The position numbers were made by a program, and so were the translations under genes. The notes under the pieces are model-generated. The model searched no databases. It saw only the letters and a list, made by a program, of their open reading frames with translations, and was not told the origin of the DNA. From assembly GCF_012027355.1 (NCBI RefSeq), contig NZ_SNUH01000001.1, positions 620,001 through 684,000 of the forward strand: DNA of 64,000 bases, written 5' to 3'. This DNA comes from Thermococcus sp. M36. Lineage in GTDB: Archaea > Methanobacteriota_B > Thermococci > Thermococcales > Thermococcaceae. Positions 36,647-50,570 of this stretch are shown one piece after another. The first letter of the stretch is position 1; the number at the start of each line of letters is the position of its first letter.

Positions 36647-37561
36647 TCAGCTCAGGGCCATATTGATTACCGTTTCCCCTATGTTCTCAAGGTACTCCAG
36701 TATCCTGCGGTAGCTTTCAAGGGCTATGGACTGGCGATAGTCTATCGAACGTATCTCGTCCTTGAGCTCCAGCATGAGCCTATCTATCCTGCCAAGATCC
36801 CTCTCCTCTATTTGGGCTATCATCTGGTCAAACTTTTCCTTAAGGTACTGGATGTTCACCTCCCCGGGGTTTTCGGCTATCCTCATGATGTGATCCCCTA
36901 TGCGCTCTATGTTGCGCACTATGAACAGTATACCGAGGAGGTCAAAAGTCCTTTTTATTATGCCGCTCTCCTCCGTGACCCCCCTTTTGTTGAGGAGCCT
37001 GTTAACAGCCCGTATGATGAGGAAATAAAACCTGTCCAGCTCGTTTTCAAGGTCATTTATATCACGCAGGATCTCGGAGTTGTCCGGATCCTGGATGAGC
37101 AGTTCAAGGTCGCCGAGCATGGAGATTATGAGCGATCGTATCCTGTTGAGGAGCTCCGCGAGATTCACCTCCTCCTCATCGAGGAGGCTCTTGGCGACTA
37201 TTCTCTGGGGCTCGTCGAGGATTATCTCCACGCCCGGAAGGCTCTGGAGGACTTTCCTGATTTTGACCTTATAAAGGGGCATCTCCCCGGAGAGGTTTAT
37301 CTCAAGGACGTCGTAGCCCTGGATGTACGCCGATATGACCAGCCTGACCGCCATGTCCGGGGAGTACTCGCGGGAAATCGTGAGTATTTTCTTCTCGCTG
37401 ACCTCCCTTGGTTCCTTCGGGAAGATGGTTATGCTCCCGTCGGGGTTTATTGCGAGGGGAACCACATCCCCCTGGCTGAGGTTGTGCTCACGAACCCATT
37501 TTTTGGGCAGGGATATTATGTATGAACTCCTCCCGGTAAATTGGATCTTCCTGAACTCCAT
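36647..37561 (-). CDS. PhoU-like regulator with N-terminal AbrB domain
   Basis: 304 residues from ATG 37561 (GGTGTGAG upstream). The first 45 residues are a SpoVT/AbrB swapped-hairpin DNA-binding domain (RKIQFTGRSSYIISLPKKWVREHNLSQGDVV region). The rest is a PhoU-type helical domain (about 85-300) with acidic E/D-rich repeats such as NDLENELDRFYFLIIRAVNRLL. Archaeal proteins of this build are thought to adjust phosphate or ion uptake. A TATA-like CTTTTATATTAG lies near 37590-37602, and the MFS gene at 37650 is divergent. Confidence 0.82.
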   Translation of the reverse strand: MEFRKIQFTGRSSYIISLPKKWVREHNLSQGDVVPLAINPDGSITIFPKEPREVSEKKILTISREYSPDMAVRLVISAYIQGYDVLEINLSGEMPLYKVKIRKVLQSLPGVEIILDEPQRIVAKSLLDEEEVNLAELLNRIRSLIISMLGDLELLIQDPDNSEILRDINDLENELDRFYFLIIRAVNRLLNKRGVTEESGIIKRTFDLLGILFIVRNIERIGDHIMRIAENPGEVNIQYLKEKFDQMIAQIEERDLGRIDRLMLELKDEIRSIDYRQSIALESYRRILEYLENIGETVINMALS

Positions 37562-37649
37562 AGATCTCACACCCAATATATAGACAGCAGGCTAATATAA
37601 AAGGGTTCGCTTCGACAGACTTATAAACGCTACGATTTAAATTGCACAC

Positions 37650-38816
37650 ATGCTACAAGGATACAGCAGGGACGCCAGGATACTCATTGCCGCAAATGCC
37701 GCAGGCCAGCTCTTCCTGCAGTTCTCGATATTCATAATGCCGTTCTATCTTGCCGTCCTCGGCTACGACATGGCGGCCATGGGGACGTTCTTTTCGATAC
37801 AGACGTTTACAGGGGGCCTGTTCTTTCTGCTGGCGGGCCATATCTCCCTGAAACTGGGGTACCGAAAGACCCTCATACTCAGCGCCCTCCTCGGTCTGGC
37901 CGGAAGGCTCCTCCAGGTGGCGGCCCTCAGCCCGTACGTTCTGGCGCTCGGCTTCTTCCTCGTGGGGGCCAATATGGGGCTCAGGCAGCCGAACTTCACG
38001 GCACTCCTCAGCGAGGAAGTCAGCGAGGAACAGAGACACCACGCATTCTCAATAAGCTTCGGCATAGGGACTATTTTCAACGCCCTCGGGGTTCTGATAG
38101 CGGGCTTTGCCCCGGACTTCCTGATTCGACTGGGGATGAGCGAGGGAATAGCCTATCGGCTCGTCATATCGCTGGCACTCCTCCAGTTCCTGGTGGTCAT
38201 CCCAGCACTGCTGGTCATCCATGACGTTCCCGTGAAGAACCCCCGTATAAACTGGAACCGCGAGCTGGTTATCAAGATACTCAAGTTCTCGCTTCCTAGC
38301 GCGCTTATAGGCTTCGGCGCAGGAATAACGATACCCTACATGAGCCTCTACTTCAAGCTCCAGTTTGGACAGACTTTAGCGGCTATAAGCGGCATATTCT
38401 TCTTCCAGCAACTGGCCATGGGGCTCGGCTCCTTTGTCCTGCCCAGGCTCGTGCACAGGATAGGGCCAGTCAAGGTCATAACATCCTTTCAGAGTGTGGC
38501 GGCCTTTCTATTCGGCATATTCCCGTCAATAGAGACGTTTCTGCTGGCGGCCCTACTCTACGTTATCCGCTCAATACTGATGAACATAGTCTGGCCCATA
38601 AACGACTCCTTCATGATGGGATTCTTCTCGACGGAAGAGAAAGCAACCGCGGCGGGGATAAGGAGGGCATTCTCAACCTTTATGAGGGGAGGAGGGAACT
38701 ACGTCGGGGGACTGCTCTTCGGGTTCTCCCTGAGCTACCCGTTCTACGCGACTGCATTCCTCTACGTTGTCGCGACGGTGATATTCTACGCCTTCTTCAT
38801 CAAGCACAACAAGTGA
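37650..38816 (+). CDS. MFS transporter
   Basis: 388 residues with about 12 hydrophobic segments; LAGHISLKLGYRKTLIL is the motif-A region. ACTTATAAAC at about 37617-37626 lies some 24 bases before the ATG, which fits a leaderless mRNA. It is divergent from the AbrB-PhoU gene, whose product might control it. The substrate is unknown. Confidence 0.8.
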   Translation: MLQGYSRDARILIAANAAGQLFLQFSIFIMPFYLAVLGYDMAAMGTFFSIQTFTGGLFFLLAGHISLKLGYRKTLILSALLGLAGRLLQVAALSPYVLALGFFLVGANMGLRQPNFTALLSEEVSEEQRHHAFSISFGIGTIFNALGVLIAGFAPDFLIRLGMSEGIAYRLVISLALLQFLVVIPALLVIHDVPVKNPRINWNRELVIKILKFSLPSALIGFGAGITIPYMSLYFKLQFGQTLAAISGIFFFQQLAMGLGSFVLPRLVHRIGPVKVITSFQSVAAFLFGIFPSIETFLLAALLYVIRSILMNIVWPINDSFMMGFFSTEEKATAAGIRRAFSTFMRGGGNYVGGLLFGFSLSYPFYATAFLYVVATVIFYAFFIKHNK

Positions 38817-38829
38817 AGGAAAAGAAAAG

Positions 38830-39414
38830 TCAGCCCTTTGCGAGCTCTATTCCCCGATCAAGAGCCCTGAAGTTGACCTCCCAGAGCTTCTCCCTCAGGG
38901 TGAGCCTTATGCCCTCATAGAGAGACTCCTTCTTGAGGGGCACAAGACCCTTGCCATGGGCATAGCCGAGCATGAGGACGCCGAGGGTGCGGGGGTTTAT
39001 TCTGTCGGCCTCTGCCTGGAAGTCCCTCATGTAAACGGGGCATATCCTGCCGAGAGCATCCCTTATCTCGTCCAGCCGCGGGTACTTCTCCTTTCCGACG
39101 AGTGTCGTCGCGGTGTGTATCGGGTACGCGTTTACGACGGCATAGCTGTTCTTACCCAGAAAACGCGCGTTCCTTAAAGCCTCCGCCGGTTCAAGGGCCA
39201 GCATGAGGTCCGCTTCCCCCTCCTCGATTAGGGGAGAATAGACGCCTTCCCCAAAGCGAAGGTAGCTGAGAACGCTACCGTAGCGCTGGCTCATCCCAAG
39301 GGTTTCACCTATGCGAACGTTGTAGCCCTCATGCATAGCGGCGTTTCCCACTATCCTGGAAAGGGTTAAACCCCCCTGCCCGCCGACGCCGGTGATTATC
39401 AGGTTGAACTCCAT
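38830..39414 (-). CDS. Indolepyruvate ferredoxin oxidoreductase beta-type subunit, stand-alone
   Basis: 194 residues from ATG 39414 (GGTGGTG upstream). GVGGQGGLTLSRIVGNAA and GETLGMSQRYGSVLSYLRFGE are the signature of the IorB/gamma-type subunit of 2-ketoacid:ferredoxin oxidoreductases. These enzymes oxidise arylpyruvates and other 2-oxoacids with CoA and ferredoxin. The thiamine-binding alpha subunit is not beside it: the neighbours are an MFS gene and lysS. It may pair with a subunit encoded elsewhere or act as a paralogue. Confidence 0.8.
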   Translation of the reverse strand: MEFNLIITGVGGQGGLTLSRIVGNAAMHEGYNVRIGETLGMSQRYGSVLSYLRFGEGVYSPLIEEGEADLMLALEPAEALRNARFLGKNSYAVVNAYPIHTATTLVGKEKYPRLDEIRDALGRICPVYMRDFQAEADRINPRTLGVLMLGYAHGKGLVPLKKESLYEGIRLTLREKLWEVNFRALDRGIELAKG

Positions 39415-39535
39415 TAACACCACCGCACAACCTTCGCGCAGAGGGATAAAAATCTGTTGTCCATAAAATTCGGGAAAGCCGCCCTGTTTCGAAAAAGTTT
39501 TCCAAATATAAGAAAACAGCCGGAAAATTTAAAGC

Positions 39536-41113
39536 TCATGCCTCCATGCGGAGGCGTTTTATAACGAAATCCCTGTCCAGTGAGGCCAAGAACGGGGCCA
39601 GGCGCGGGCCACGATCCTTGCCTATGAAGATATTGTATAGGACTTTGAACCACCTCTTGCTGGGGATTCCACGCTTCTTTGCCGCGTCAAAGATGGTGTT
39701 GTTGAGATCATCGACGGCAAACTTTTCGTGAGTTTCAAGCCACCCTGCGACCTCCAGCATCGCCTCCCTGACCTCGGGTTCGAGCTCAATTTCAGGCGGC
39801 TTTTCAAGCAGACTGAACTTAACATCGTCCGGCGCGTACTTCTCGACCCAGTTTCTAGCCAAGCGTATGCGGAGCCTTATGCGCTCAACGTCCTCTTCAC
39901 TCAGCTCTTTCGGAACGTGGCCCTGCTCCTGAAGGACGCGGATTATTCCATTCTCGTCGAGGTGCGGCATCTGGACGAGCGTAACAAGGAACCTGAAGGG
40001 AGCCTGAGCCAGTAACCTCTCTGGAACCTTTGGCATTGAGAGTTCATAGGTTCTCTTAAGTTCCTCCTCTTCCTCCAGATTCTTAGCCTTCTCAAGACCG
40101 AAGTATATCCTCTCCACTTTGTCAAACTCGTCGTAAAGGTTGAGCAGTCCGAGACCGAGGTCAATCTTGAGCTCCTTGTTGGGCCTCGCCTTCGCGTAGA
40201 TGAAGCGGATTATGCCCGGCTCAAGAACCTCGTAGAGGTCACTGAGGAGGATAACGTTGCCCTTCGAACCGCTCATCTTGCCCCTCTGGCCCTTTATTCC
40301 GACGAACTCGTACATGAGCGTTATGGGGGCGGGCCAGCCGAAGAGCTCCACTATGTCCTTTCCGGTATCGTAAGAGCCACCCGCCGCGAGGTGGTCTTTT
40401 CCTGCCGGCTCAAAGTCCACCTTGAAGTGGGCCCAGCGCATCGGCCAGTCGACGCGCCAGCGGAGCTTGACGTTGCCTTCTCTTATGTCGGTCTCGCCTT
40501 CCGCGCCGCAGTGAGGGCACTTGTAGGAGACCTTCCACTCGCCGTCCCAGGAAACGAAGTCGGCCTCCTTCCTGCAGTGGGGGCAGTATATCATAACCGG
40601 CTGCCAGTCCTTTTCGAGGGGCGGTTGCTTCGCTCTCTCGCGGTACCTGTCGAGGACGGCCTTTATCTCGTCCCTCTTTTCGAGTGCCAGCCTGACATCC
40701 TCTGCGTACTCACCGGACTTGTAGAGCTCGTAGGCGTGGAGGAAATCCACCTCGATGCCGAGCCTGGAAACCTCCTCTTCAAAGATAGCCATGAAGTGCT
40801 CGGCGTAGCTGCCGTGGCAGCCCCAGGGATCCGGAACCTCGCGGACGGGTTTTGTAAGGTGCTCCTTCCACTCTGGCGGGACGTTCTTCGGCACCTTCCT
40901 AAACCTATCGTAGTCATCCCACATGTGGATGTGGCGAACCTTCTTGCCCCTGTCCTTGAGAGCGTGGCCCACGATGTAGGCCGTAAAGAACTCCCTGAAA
41001 TTGCCGATGTGAACGTAACCGCTCGGGGTTATCCCGCTCTCTACCACATACTCCTCCTTGTCGCCCCTTTCCCGAATTATCTTTTCGGCCATGTAATCCG
41101 CCCAGTGAACCAT
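39536..41113 (-). CDS. lysS: Lysyl-tRNA synthetase, class I
   Basis: 525 residues from ATG 41113, with GGTGGTG four bases upstream. The HIGH-type motif reads YVHIGNFRE, and the KMSKS-type motif KMSGSKGN near 280-287. Two zinc-binding CPHC knuckles lie near 175 and 199. Class I LysRS is the archaeal form, unrelated to the usual class II enzyme. It charges tRNA-Lys. The upstream TTAAAAGG near 41144-41151 is a likely promoter element. Confidence 0.95.
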   Translation of the reverse strand: MVHWADYMAEKIIRERGDKEEYVVESGITPSGYVHIGNFREFFTAYIVGHALKDRGKKVRHIHMWDDYDRFRKVPKNVPPEWKEHLTKPVREVPDPWGCHGSYAEHFMAIFEEEVSRLGIEVDFLHAYELYKSGEYAEDVRLALEKRDEIKAVLDRYRERAKQPPLEKDWQPVMIYCPHCRKEADFVSWDGEWKVSYKCPHCGAEGETDIREGNVKLRWRVDWPMRWAHFKVDFEPAGKDHLAAGGSYDTGKDIVELFGWPAPITLMYEFVGIKGQRGKMSGSKGNVILLSDLYEVLEPGIIRFIYAKARPNKELKIDLGLGLLNLYDEFDKVERIYFGLEKAKNLEEEEELKRTYELSMPKVPERLLAQAPFRFLVTLVQMPHLDENGIIRVLQEQGHVPKELSEEDVERIRLRIRLARNWVEKYAPDDVKFSLLEKPPEIELEPEVREAMLEVAGWLETHEKFAVDDLNNTIFDAAKKRGIPSKRWFKVLYNIFIGKDRGPRLAPFLASLDRDFVIKRLRMEA

Positions 41114-41241
41114 TCTCACCACCGCGCTTAGCTCTGACGAGGGCCTTTTAAGCTTAAGCTCGGCGTTTGGAACAACTCAAAAGAGGAAAAATTTATAAGT
41201 TATGAAAGTAAAACCACCATAAAGAGTAAGGGGGGCCACCA

Positions 41242-42114
41242 ATGGAGGTTGAGCTGGAGAGGATGCAGGTCTTCTTCCCGGCATCGCTCGAGATACAGGA
41301 GGAGCTCCTCAAGGCGGGCTTCAAGGTTCCCTACGACAAAGAGAGCGGAAGGAAGACACCCGTGCCTGTGGTCGTCAGCTCCAGGGCCGAGAGGAGGCTC
41401 AGGAGGGACAGGCTGTTAAAGGCAAACGACTTCGAGAGTGACGGAAAGTTCGCGCTGGTTCTGGGTGAGAGAGCAACCCTTGAAATGGAGCCAACCGAGA
41501 GGGGGTTTCTCGTACTCAGGCCAAAGCCCATCCAGTATCACTTAGAGGAGATGGGCTTTGTCTCAGTTCCACCCAGGATATGGGGAACGTGGGCGAGCTT
41601 TTCGCTTCCGTTCTCGGCCTACGAAAAGCTCACTGAGTTCCTAAACGAGTTCGGGAGCAGAGAAACGAAGGGCCTCTATCTGGCATCGAGGGGCTCCGGG
41701 AAGAGGATAGAGGTCTATGCCTACAAGGGGAGGAACAGAAAAGACCTCGGAATCCCCGTTTTCGGCTATGCTTTAGGCCTGCACGGACTGACCTTGGCTG
41801 ACGAGTACCTCAGGGAGAATGCCGAGGAGAACGGCGTCCCAGAGGAGAGGCTCCGCTATCTCAAGCTCGGTTTGAAGAAGAGGAAGGAGACGCGGGCAGG
41901 GCTAAAAGTGGGAATCGTCTGGGAAAATGGAAAACCTAGCGAGATAACGCTCAAGCTCTCAACGACCGAGCCTAGGGTTAGAATCCAGGGGCTCTACGGG
42001 GAGCTGATGGGAAAATCGCGTGGGGAGCTCACGAGAACCGATGACTGGTACATCGTCGTCCACGCGGAGGACTTCGTGAACGCACTCAACAAGGTTATGG
42101 GAGCCTTCGGGTGA
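41242..42114 (+). CDS. Conserved hypothetical protein, Thermococcales type
   Basis: 290 residues, no family recognised. The N-terminal half holds strands and a basic helix (SSRAERRLRRDRLLKAN). The middle RIWGTWASFSLPFSAYEKLTEFLNEFG looks globular. The C-terminal part has two mixed segments (LKVGIVWENGKPSEITLKLSTTEPRVRIQGLYGELMGKS). It lacks membrane spans and cysteine motifs. ATG 41242 follows GGGGGCC; promoter AAAAATTTATAAG at about 41188-41200. It is divergent from lysS. Confidence 0.6.
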   Translation: MEVELERMQVFFPASLEIQEELLKAGFKVPYDKESGRKTPVPVVVSSRAERRLRRDRLLKANDFESDGKFALVLGERATLEMEPTERGFLVLRPKPIQYHLEEMGFVSVPPRIWGTWASFSLPFSAYEKLTEFLNEFGSRETKGLYLASRGSGKRIEVYAYKGRNRKDLGIPVFGYALGLHGLTLADEYLRENAEENGVPEERLRYLKLGLKKRKETRAGLKVGIVWENGKPSEITLKLSTTEPRVRIQGLYGELMGKSRGELTRTDDWYIVVHAEDFVNALNKVMGAFG

Positions 42115-42161
42115 GGAAGCTATTTTAACCCCAACCCCCTCTTTTATTTTTGGTGGAATCG

Positions 42162-42770
42162 ATGTTTGAGTGGCTCCCATACACGGGTCTGGCTGCCCTC
42201 TTCATCCTGGCCGCAATAGCACTCACCAGGAGACTCGGCCCAGAGTGGGCGTGGGTGAATAGGAAGATAATACACTTCAGCATTGTTCCGGCCGTTCTGA
42301 TGTTCTACTTCGAGTTCATCCCGGCGGAGGTTTTCAGCGCCGCGGCCTTCATCTTCGGTATCTTTCAGCTCTGGCCACACATAAGGAACAGCGAGTTCTC
42401 GTGGTATCAGATCAAGAACAACTACGGAGAGGTCTTCTTTGCATTCTCGGCATCGGTGATTCCGCTGATACTGCCGAGGGGATACACTACTGCACTGCTC
42501 CTGGCGATGGCGGTCAGCGACGGCGTCACGGGAATAATAAGGCACTACTATTTCAGGAGGCGCGGCTTCAACGTGAAGCTCAAGAAGCACTGGACCGGGA
42601 GCCTTGGCTATCTCATAACAGCCGCTATAATCGCGTTCCTCTTCCTCGAAGCTGGGACGGTTGGAAAAATAAGGTGGGCAGCTATCCTAATGCTTGCAGA
42701 GTATCAGCCATGGCTTGACGACAACTTAGCGGTTCCGCTCGTCGGGAGCGCGCTGTTCCTCCTCTACTGA
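42162..42770 (+). CDS. SEC59/DGK1/VTE5-like lipid (polyprenol) kinase, membrane protein
   Basis: 202 residues from ATG 42162 (GGTGG upstream; the ATG at 42150 would overlap it). Six to seven hydrophobic segments. Family-type motifs: VNRKIIHFSI, ASVIPLILPRG, AVSDGVTG and KKHWTGSLGYLI. They match the dolichol kinase / phytol kinase / CTP-dependent lipid kinase group and related CDP-lipid synthases. It probably phosphorylates a polyprenol or isoprenoid lipid in the membrane. The exact substrate is uncertain. It ends in convergent overlap (7 bases) with the DUF366 gene. Confidence 0.65.
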   Translation: MFEWLPYTGLAALFILAAIALTRRLGPEWAWVNRKIIHFSIVPAVLMFYFEFIPAEVFSAAAFIFGIFQLWPHIRNSEFSWYQIKNNYGEVFFAFSASVIPLILPRGYTTALLLAMAVSDGVTGIIRHYYFRRRGFNVKLKKHWTGSLGYLITAAIIAFLFLEAGTVGKIRWAAILMLAEYQPWLDDNLAVPLVGSALFLLY

Positions 42771-43330
42771 GCCCACCGAACCTTCAGGCTGTCCTTCTTC
42801 ACCTTGTCGAACTCGGCAACGAGAGCTTTTCCAGTCTTCTCCATGAAGTCCTCAACGTCGGTGATACCAATCTCTTTCAAGCCAATTGCCTCGACACCCT
42901 CGGGGATTCCCTTCGCCTCGACGTTTATCCCTATGTGGATTTTGATGCTGACCGGTGAGACCGTGGCGATGGATATGCTGAGTTTTTTGCCGTTGACGTA
43001 GATGTCGTCTCCTTTCCTAAAGGTCTTCACACCATATTCGCCGAGAACCTCGCAGAGTTTGGCAATGAAGAGCTTCTGAAGGGTAGAGGCGAGCAGGACG
43101 TTGGGGAAGTCGAAGACCTCGATTATGTAGTGCACCATGTCATCGCTCTTGATCTCTTTACTCTGGCGCAGGTCTTCAATGTCTATCATCTCCTCCACCT
43201 TGACATCGCACTTTCCACGGAAGACGATAAGCGAGTTACCGAGGATTCCAAAGTTCCTATAGGCCCAGTGGCTTTGGATGGCCGAGCCGTCGTAACCGAT
43301 GCGTTTGTCTTTAACGATGAGCAGCTCCAT
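42764..43330 (-). CDS. DUF366 family protein
   Basis: 188 residues from ATG 43330 (GGGGTGATT just upstream; ATG 43333 is adjacent). VKDKRIGYDGSAIQSHWAYRNFGI at the N terminus and ASTLQKLFIAKLCEVLGEYGVKTFRKGDDIYVNGKKLSISIATVSPVSIKIHIGIN region define DUF366, an archaeal family. It resembles an aminoacyl-tRNA-type or lipoate/biotin ligase-like fold by pattern, with function unknown. The start lies inside the end of the upstream HAD gene (about 20-base overlap), so the two are co-transcribed. Confidence 0.75.
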   Translation of the reverse strand: MELLIVKDKRIGYDGSAIQSHWAYRNFGILGNSLIVFRGKCDVKVEEMIDIEDLRQSKEIKSDDMVHYIIEVFDFPNVLLASTLQKLFIAKLCEVLGEYGVKTFRKGDDIYVNGKKLSISIATVSPVSIKIHIGINVEAKGIPEGVEAIGLKEIGITDVEDFMEKTGKALVAEFDKVKKDSLKVRWAQ

Positions 43331-43811
43331 CATAATCACCCCACCTTTGGAGTAGTTTCCTAAGCTCCTCAAAAGACTTTACGTCCACCCACATGTGGAT
43401 GAAGTGAACCTCCGGAAGCTCCATCTTGATTTCATCGACGTGGATGTTCCTGTCGTCGATGTAAGTCACATGGTCAATTTCATATCCAGCGGACTCCATC
43501 TCTCTAAGCGTTCTCCTTATCATGTCAGCCTTATCCGAATGAAACTCTATCTTTGGAAAAACGAAGTAGCCCCAGAGACCGAAGCCCTCAAGGATGGGCC
43601 TGACCCTCTCCTCAACGTTCCAGCTGGCAATGGAGAGGACGAACCTCTCGCTTGCCCAGCCGAGGAAATCACGAACACCAGGGAAGAGACGGAGCCCTTC
43701 ACCGTGGACATCCCTAAGATAATCACCGTGGAACTCGTATGGTGGGATGAGCCGTGAGGCATCTTCGTGATCCCAGAGGGTGCCATCGAGATCAAGGATC
43801 AACAGCTTCAT
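43311..43811 (-). CDS. HAD hydrolase, magnesium-dependent phosphatase-1 type
   Basis: 166 residues from ATG 43811, preceded by GGTGG. The nucleophile motif DLDGTLWD is at 7-14; then SIASWNVEERVRPIL with the conserved Ser/Trp, Lys in HSDKADMIRRTL, and the acidic YIDDRNIHVDEI. This is the MDP-1/FkbH-like HAD layout with a small cap. It is a phosphatase acting on protein or sugar phosphates in related enzymes. Operon with DUF366 downstream. Confidence 0.78.
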   Translation of the reverse strand: MKLLILDLDGTLWDHEDASRLIPPYEFHGDYLRDVHGEGLRLFPGVRDFLGWASERFVLSIASWNVEERVRPILEGFGLWGYFVFPKIEFHSDKADMIRRTLREMESAGYEIDHVTYIDDRNIHVDEIKMELPEVHFIHMWVDVKSFEELRKLLQRWGDYDGAAHR

Positions 43812-43921
43812 TGAACCACCAGAAAAGCTCCACTGGGGGAGTTTTAATTGTTGCGGCACAAGATCATCAGCACTGGAGGTTTTGAATCCAGAACACGAAA
43901 GCAGAACGAGGTTTTAGGGCC

Positions 43922-43965
43922 AGGACCGTGCACAGGCCGATTGACCTATCAAATGCCCAGCCCCC
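43922..43965. repeat. 23S rRNA processing stem, 3' flank arm
   Basis: The 25 bases at 43922-43946 are perfectly complementary to 47029-47053. The next paired block, 43953-43965, matches 47010-47022 (GGGGGCTGGGCAT). The two blocks are split by an unpaired bulge region (CAAAAA against TTGATA in RNA sense). This is the long helix that brackets archaeal pre-23S rRNA and is cut at a bulge-helix-bulge site by the tRNA splicing endonuclease. Confidence 0.8.
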
Positions 43966-47009
<3,044 letters not shown>

Positions 47010-47053
47010 GGGGGCTGGGCATTTTTTGGGTCAATCGGCCTGTGCACGGTCCT
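47010..47053. repeat. 23S rRNA processing stem, 5' flank arm
   Basis: Partner of 43922-43965: 47029-47053 pairs over 25 bp, and 47010-47022 over 13 bp, with an internal loop between that carries the probable bulge-helix-bulge cleavage site. Confidence 0.8.
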
Positions 47054-47122
47054 CATCGTGACCCCTATTCGGGGCCTAGGACCCTTCCACCCCGAGCCGT
47101 GCTCGGGATGTGCACCTCTTCG

Positions 47123-47199
47123 TGGTGGACCGGCCGGGATTCGAACCCGGGGCCTTCGGCTTGCAAAGCCGACGCTCTCCCAGGCTGAGCTACCGGCCC
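47123..47199 (-). tRNA. tRNA-Ala (TGC) in the rRNA spacer
   Basis: Acceptor GGGCCGG pairs with CCGGTCC (one G-T pair), the anticodon loop TTTGCAA gives TGC, and the T arm is CCGGG-TTCGAAT-CCCGG. CCA is encoded at 47123-47125. It lies between 16S and 23S, the usual place in euryarchaeal operons, and is processed from the common transcript. Confidence 0.95.
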
Positions 47200-47205
47200 A
47201 CGGAT

Positions 47206-47241
47206 GGCAGGCCCGACATCCCTTAAACCCCCCGGACGGAT
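47206..47241. repeat. 16S rRNA processing stem, 3' flank arm
   Basis: 47206-47222 (GGCAGGCCCGACATCCC) is the exact reverse complement of 48810-48826. The following bases to 47241 pair with 48791-48809 with small bulges. It forms the pre-16S helix cut at a bulge-helix-bulge motif. Confidence 0.8.
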
Positions 47242-47251
47242 TTCCGGCGAT

Positions 47252-48740
<1,489 letters not shown>

Positions 48741-49118
48741 TGAGCAAGGAGTACGGCCGGTGGGACTTCCCTCAAGGGGAAGTACCAAATATCCGTCCGG
48801 GGTTTAGTCGGGATGTCGGGCCTGCCTTACCCCCGAGGGGTCCGCCTTTCGGCGTTTCCTCGGGAGCGCACCTTTTTGTGACCCGGGCTGGAGGGCGGGG
48901 TTCATCGTGGGTGCTTTGCACCCTGTCCCCCCGACGCCGCCGTCTTGGCGCCCGGGTTTTGTCGCGCCCTGTTCGGGCGCTCCACCCAATAGGGCTGAAC
49001 CCCACCGATACAAAATTTTTGCAAAACCTCTACCCGGGGAGATTTTTAGAAAAGAACACGTCAAAAAGCTCAAACCAAATGCACAATTTTAAACATGAAA
49101 AAGGCAAAAACTTCGCAA
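48741..49118 (-). promoter_or_regulatory. rRNA leader and promoter region
   Basis: This 378-base stretch holds no gene. 48791-48826 is the 5' arm of the 16S processing stem. 48830-49000 is very G+C-rich with several short hairpins (for example GCGCCC and GGGCGC repeats near 48950-48980), as expected for an rRNA leader. From about 49005 to 49110 the sequence turns A/T-rich and must hold the promoter. TTCTAAAAATC (minus strand, about 49037-49047) is one TATA candidate, but I cannot choose between several. Confidence 0.5.
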
Positions 49119-49385
49119 TCAGAGGGCAAAAAAGAGCATCGCCAAGAACGACACAACCGAGACCAAAATCCCAACTGTGAGGGGTTCCTCACCCTCGAAC
49201 CCAAAGCACCGGGACCAATATGTGGCCAGGTAGCCACCAAGTAGAATCATCGGGATGGAAAGCAGTAAAGGAAGTAAACGACCCCTCACCGGCAGTACCC
49301 GGGCCAGAAGGAAAATCCATGTAATGGAAGCAAGGAACGTCATGATGATGAAAGCCACAGCAAAAGGGATAGCTTTACCTTTCAT
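49119..49385 (-). CDS. Small membrane protein
   Basis: 88 residues with three hydrophobic segments (about 8-28, 37-54, 68-87) and no recognised family. ATG 49385 overlaps the TGA of the upstream small membrane gene (ATGA), and GGGGTG lies five bases before it. The two proteins are probably made together and may form one membrane complex. Function unknown. Confidence 0.6.
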   Translation of the reverse strand: MKGKAIPFAVAFIIMTFLASITWIFLLARVLPVRGRLLPLLLSIPMILLGGYLATYWSRCFGFEGEEPLTVGILVSVVSFLAMLFFAL

Positions 49386-49663
49386 CCTAACACCCCCGCT
49401 CTGGGTAGGGTTAGGTAGAACAAAACCGCCGAGAGTGCTCCAACGAGAACGGCCACTCTCCTCGCAGTCTCCTCATCCGTCCCGGTGCAGATGGCCAAAC
49501 GCTTTGTTAGGGGGAGCATGAGTAACAGAGGCAGAACCACCGAAAGTCCCATGTACCTCGACGGAAGGCCAGTAACGTCAAGAGCAACCGTGGACAGAAG
49601 AATCAACCCGGCACCCGCAAAGAAGAGAAAAGGGACGAGGGAAGCCAGCTTTCCCACCTGCAC
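49382..49663 (-). CDS. Small membrane protein
   Basis: 93 residues from GTG 49663, with three hydrophobic segments (about 8-29, 39-54, 68-85) and a short charged loop TGTDEETARR. No family recognised. It starts 11 bases after the prs stop and overlaps the next small membrane gene by ATGA, so it is the middle gene of a prs-led operon. Function unknown. Confidence 0.6.
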   Translation of the reverse strand: MQVGKLASLVPFLFFAGAGLILLSTVALDVTGLPSRYMGLSVVLPLLLMLPLTKRLAICTGTDEETARRVAVLVGALSAVLFYLTLPRAGVLG

Positions 49664-49674
49664 GGGAACCGCCC

Positions 49675-50514
49675 TCAGAGTTTTAGGATGTCCGGCACTA
49701 TGCTTATCTTCGAAACAGGCGTCGGTATCGTGTTGGTAACCGCCAGCTCGTCAACGGCCTTACCAACGCGCTCTATAGCGCCTTCAGCAAAGACACCGTG
49801 CGTTGCCGCCACGAAAACTTTCTCCGCACCCATGTTCTTGAGCAGGTTTGCCGCCCTGATCATAGTCCCACCGGTGCTTATGATGTCATCAACTATGAGC
49901 ACGTTCTTTCCCTTAACGTCAACATCAACCGGCTTCATCTGCACCTCTGTCGGGGAGATGCGGACCTTGTGGAAGTGGCTGTACTCAAGGCCCAGCCTTT
50001 CGGCGACAGCCTTTGCCCTCATCAGAGCCCCTTTGTCAGGGGCGAGAACAACGCCCTCACCAAGCTTCTCTCCGAAATAGTCCGCTATGGCCCCGGCAGG
50101 GGAAACATTGACTGCCTTGCCTGGGAAGAGCCTGAGGGTCTCAGGATTGTGAAGATCGAAGACGTAGAGCTCATCGTAGTAAACGGCAAGGGTTCTAAGT
50201 ATCGCCCTAACACTCACAGGCTCCCCGTCTTTCGTAACCCTGTCCTGTCTGGAATAAGCGAGGTATGGGACAACAGCCCTGAGCTTTTGAACTCCCTTCT
50301 CACGCAGCGCGTCCGCCATGAGAATCAGCTCGACCAGATGTTCGTCCTGGGGCCTGAAGGTGGACTGGACAACGGTCACCTCGTCGGCTGAACCCAGGAC
50401 ACGAACGTACTTCTCCCCGTCAGGGAACTTCTTTATCTCGACCCCAATAACCTCAGCGCCGAGGATCCTGAGCTCGTCTTCCAAGTGCATGGCACCACTT
50501 CCAACCACGAACAT
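49675..50514 (-). CDS. prs: Ribose-phosphate pyrophosphokinase
   Basis: 279 residues from ATG 50514 (GAGGTGATG upstream). The PRPP-binding loop [14 protein letters not shown] is intact, as are [31 protein letters not shown] region and the catalytic-loop Lys/Arg in [16 protein letters not shown]. It makes PRPP from ribose 5-phosphate and ATP for nucleotide, NAD and histidine synthesis. Nicotinate phosphoribosyltransferase (8983) is one consumer in this window. Confidence 0.95.
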   Translation of the reverse strand: MFVVGSGAMHLEDELRILGAEVIGVEIKKFPDGEKYVRVLGSADEVTVVQSTFRPQDEHLVELILMADALREKGVQKLRAVVPYLAYSRQDRVTKDGEPVSVRAILRTLAVYYDELYVFDLHNPETLRLFPGKAVNVSPAGAIADYFGEKLGEGVVLAPDKGALMRAKAVAERLGLEYSHFHKVRISPTEVQMKPVDVDVKGKNVLIVDDIISTGGTMIRAANLLKNMGAEKVFVAATHGVFAEGAIERVGKAVDELAVTNTIPTPVSKISIVPDILKL

Positions 50515-50570
50515 AAGCATCACCTCGTTTTGCCGTTGAGGTGTTCAATCAGGAACTTATAAACCCACCG

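Noticed and set aside
36000-37525. 520-codon plus-strand frame
   Set aside because: Runs antisense through two well-supported genes (asparaginase and AbrB-PhoU); composition is that of a mirror frame.
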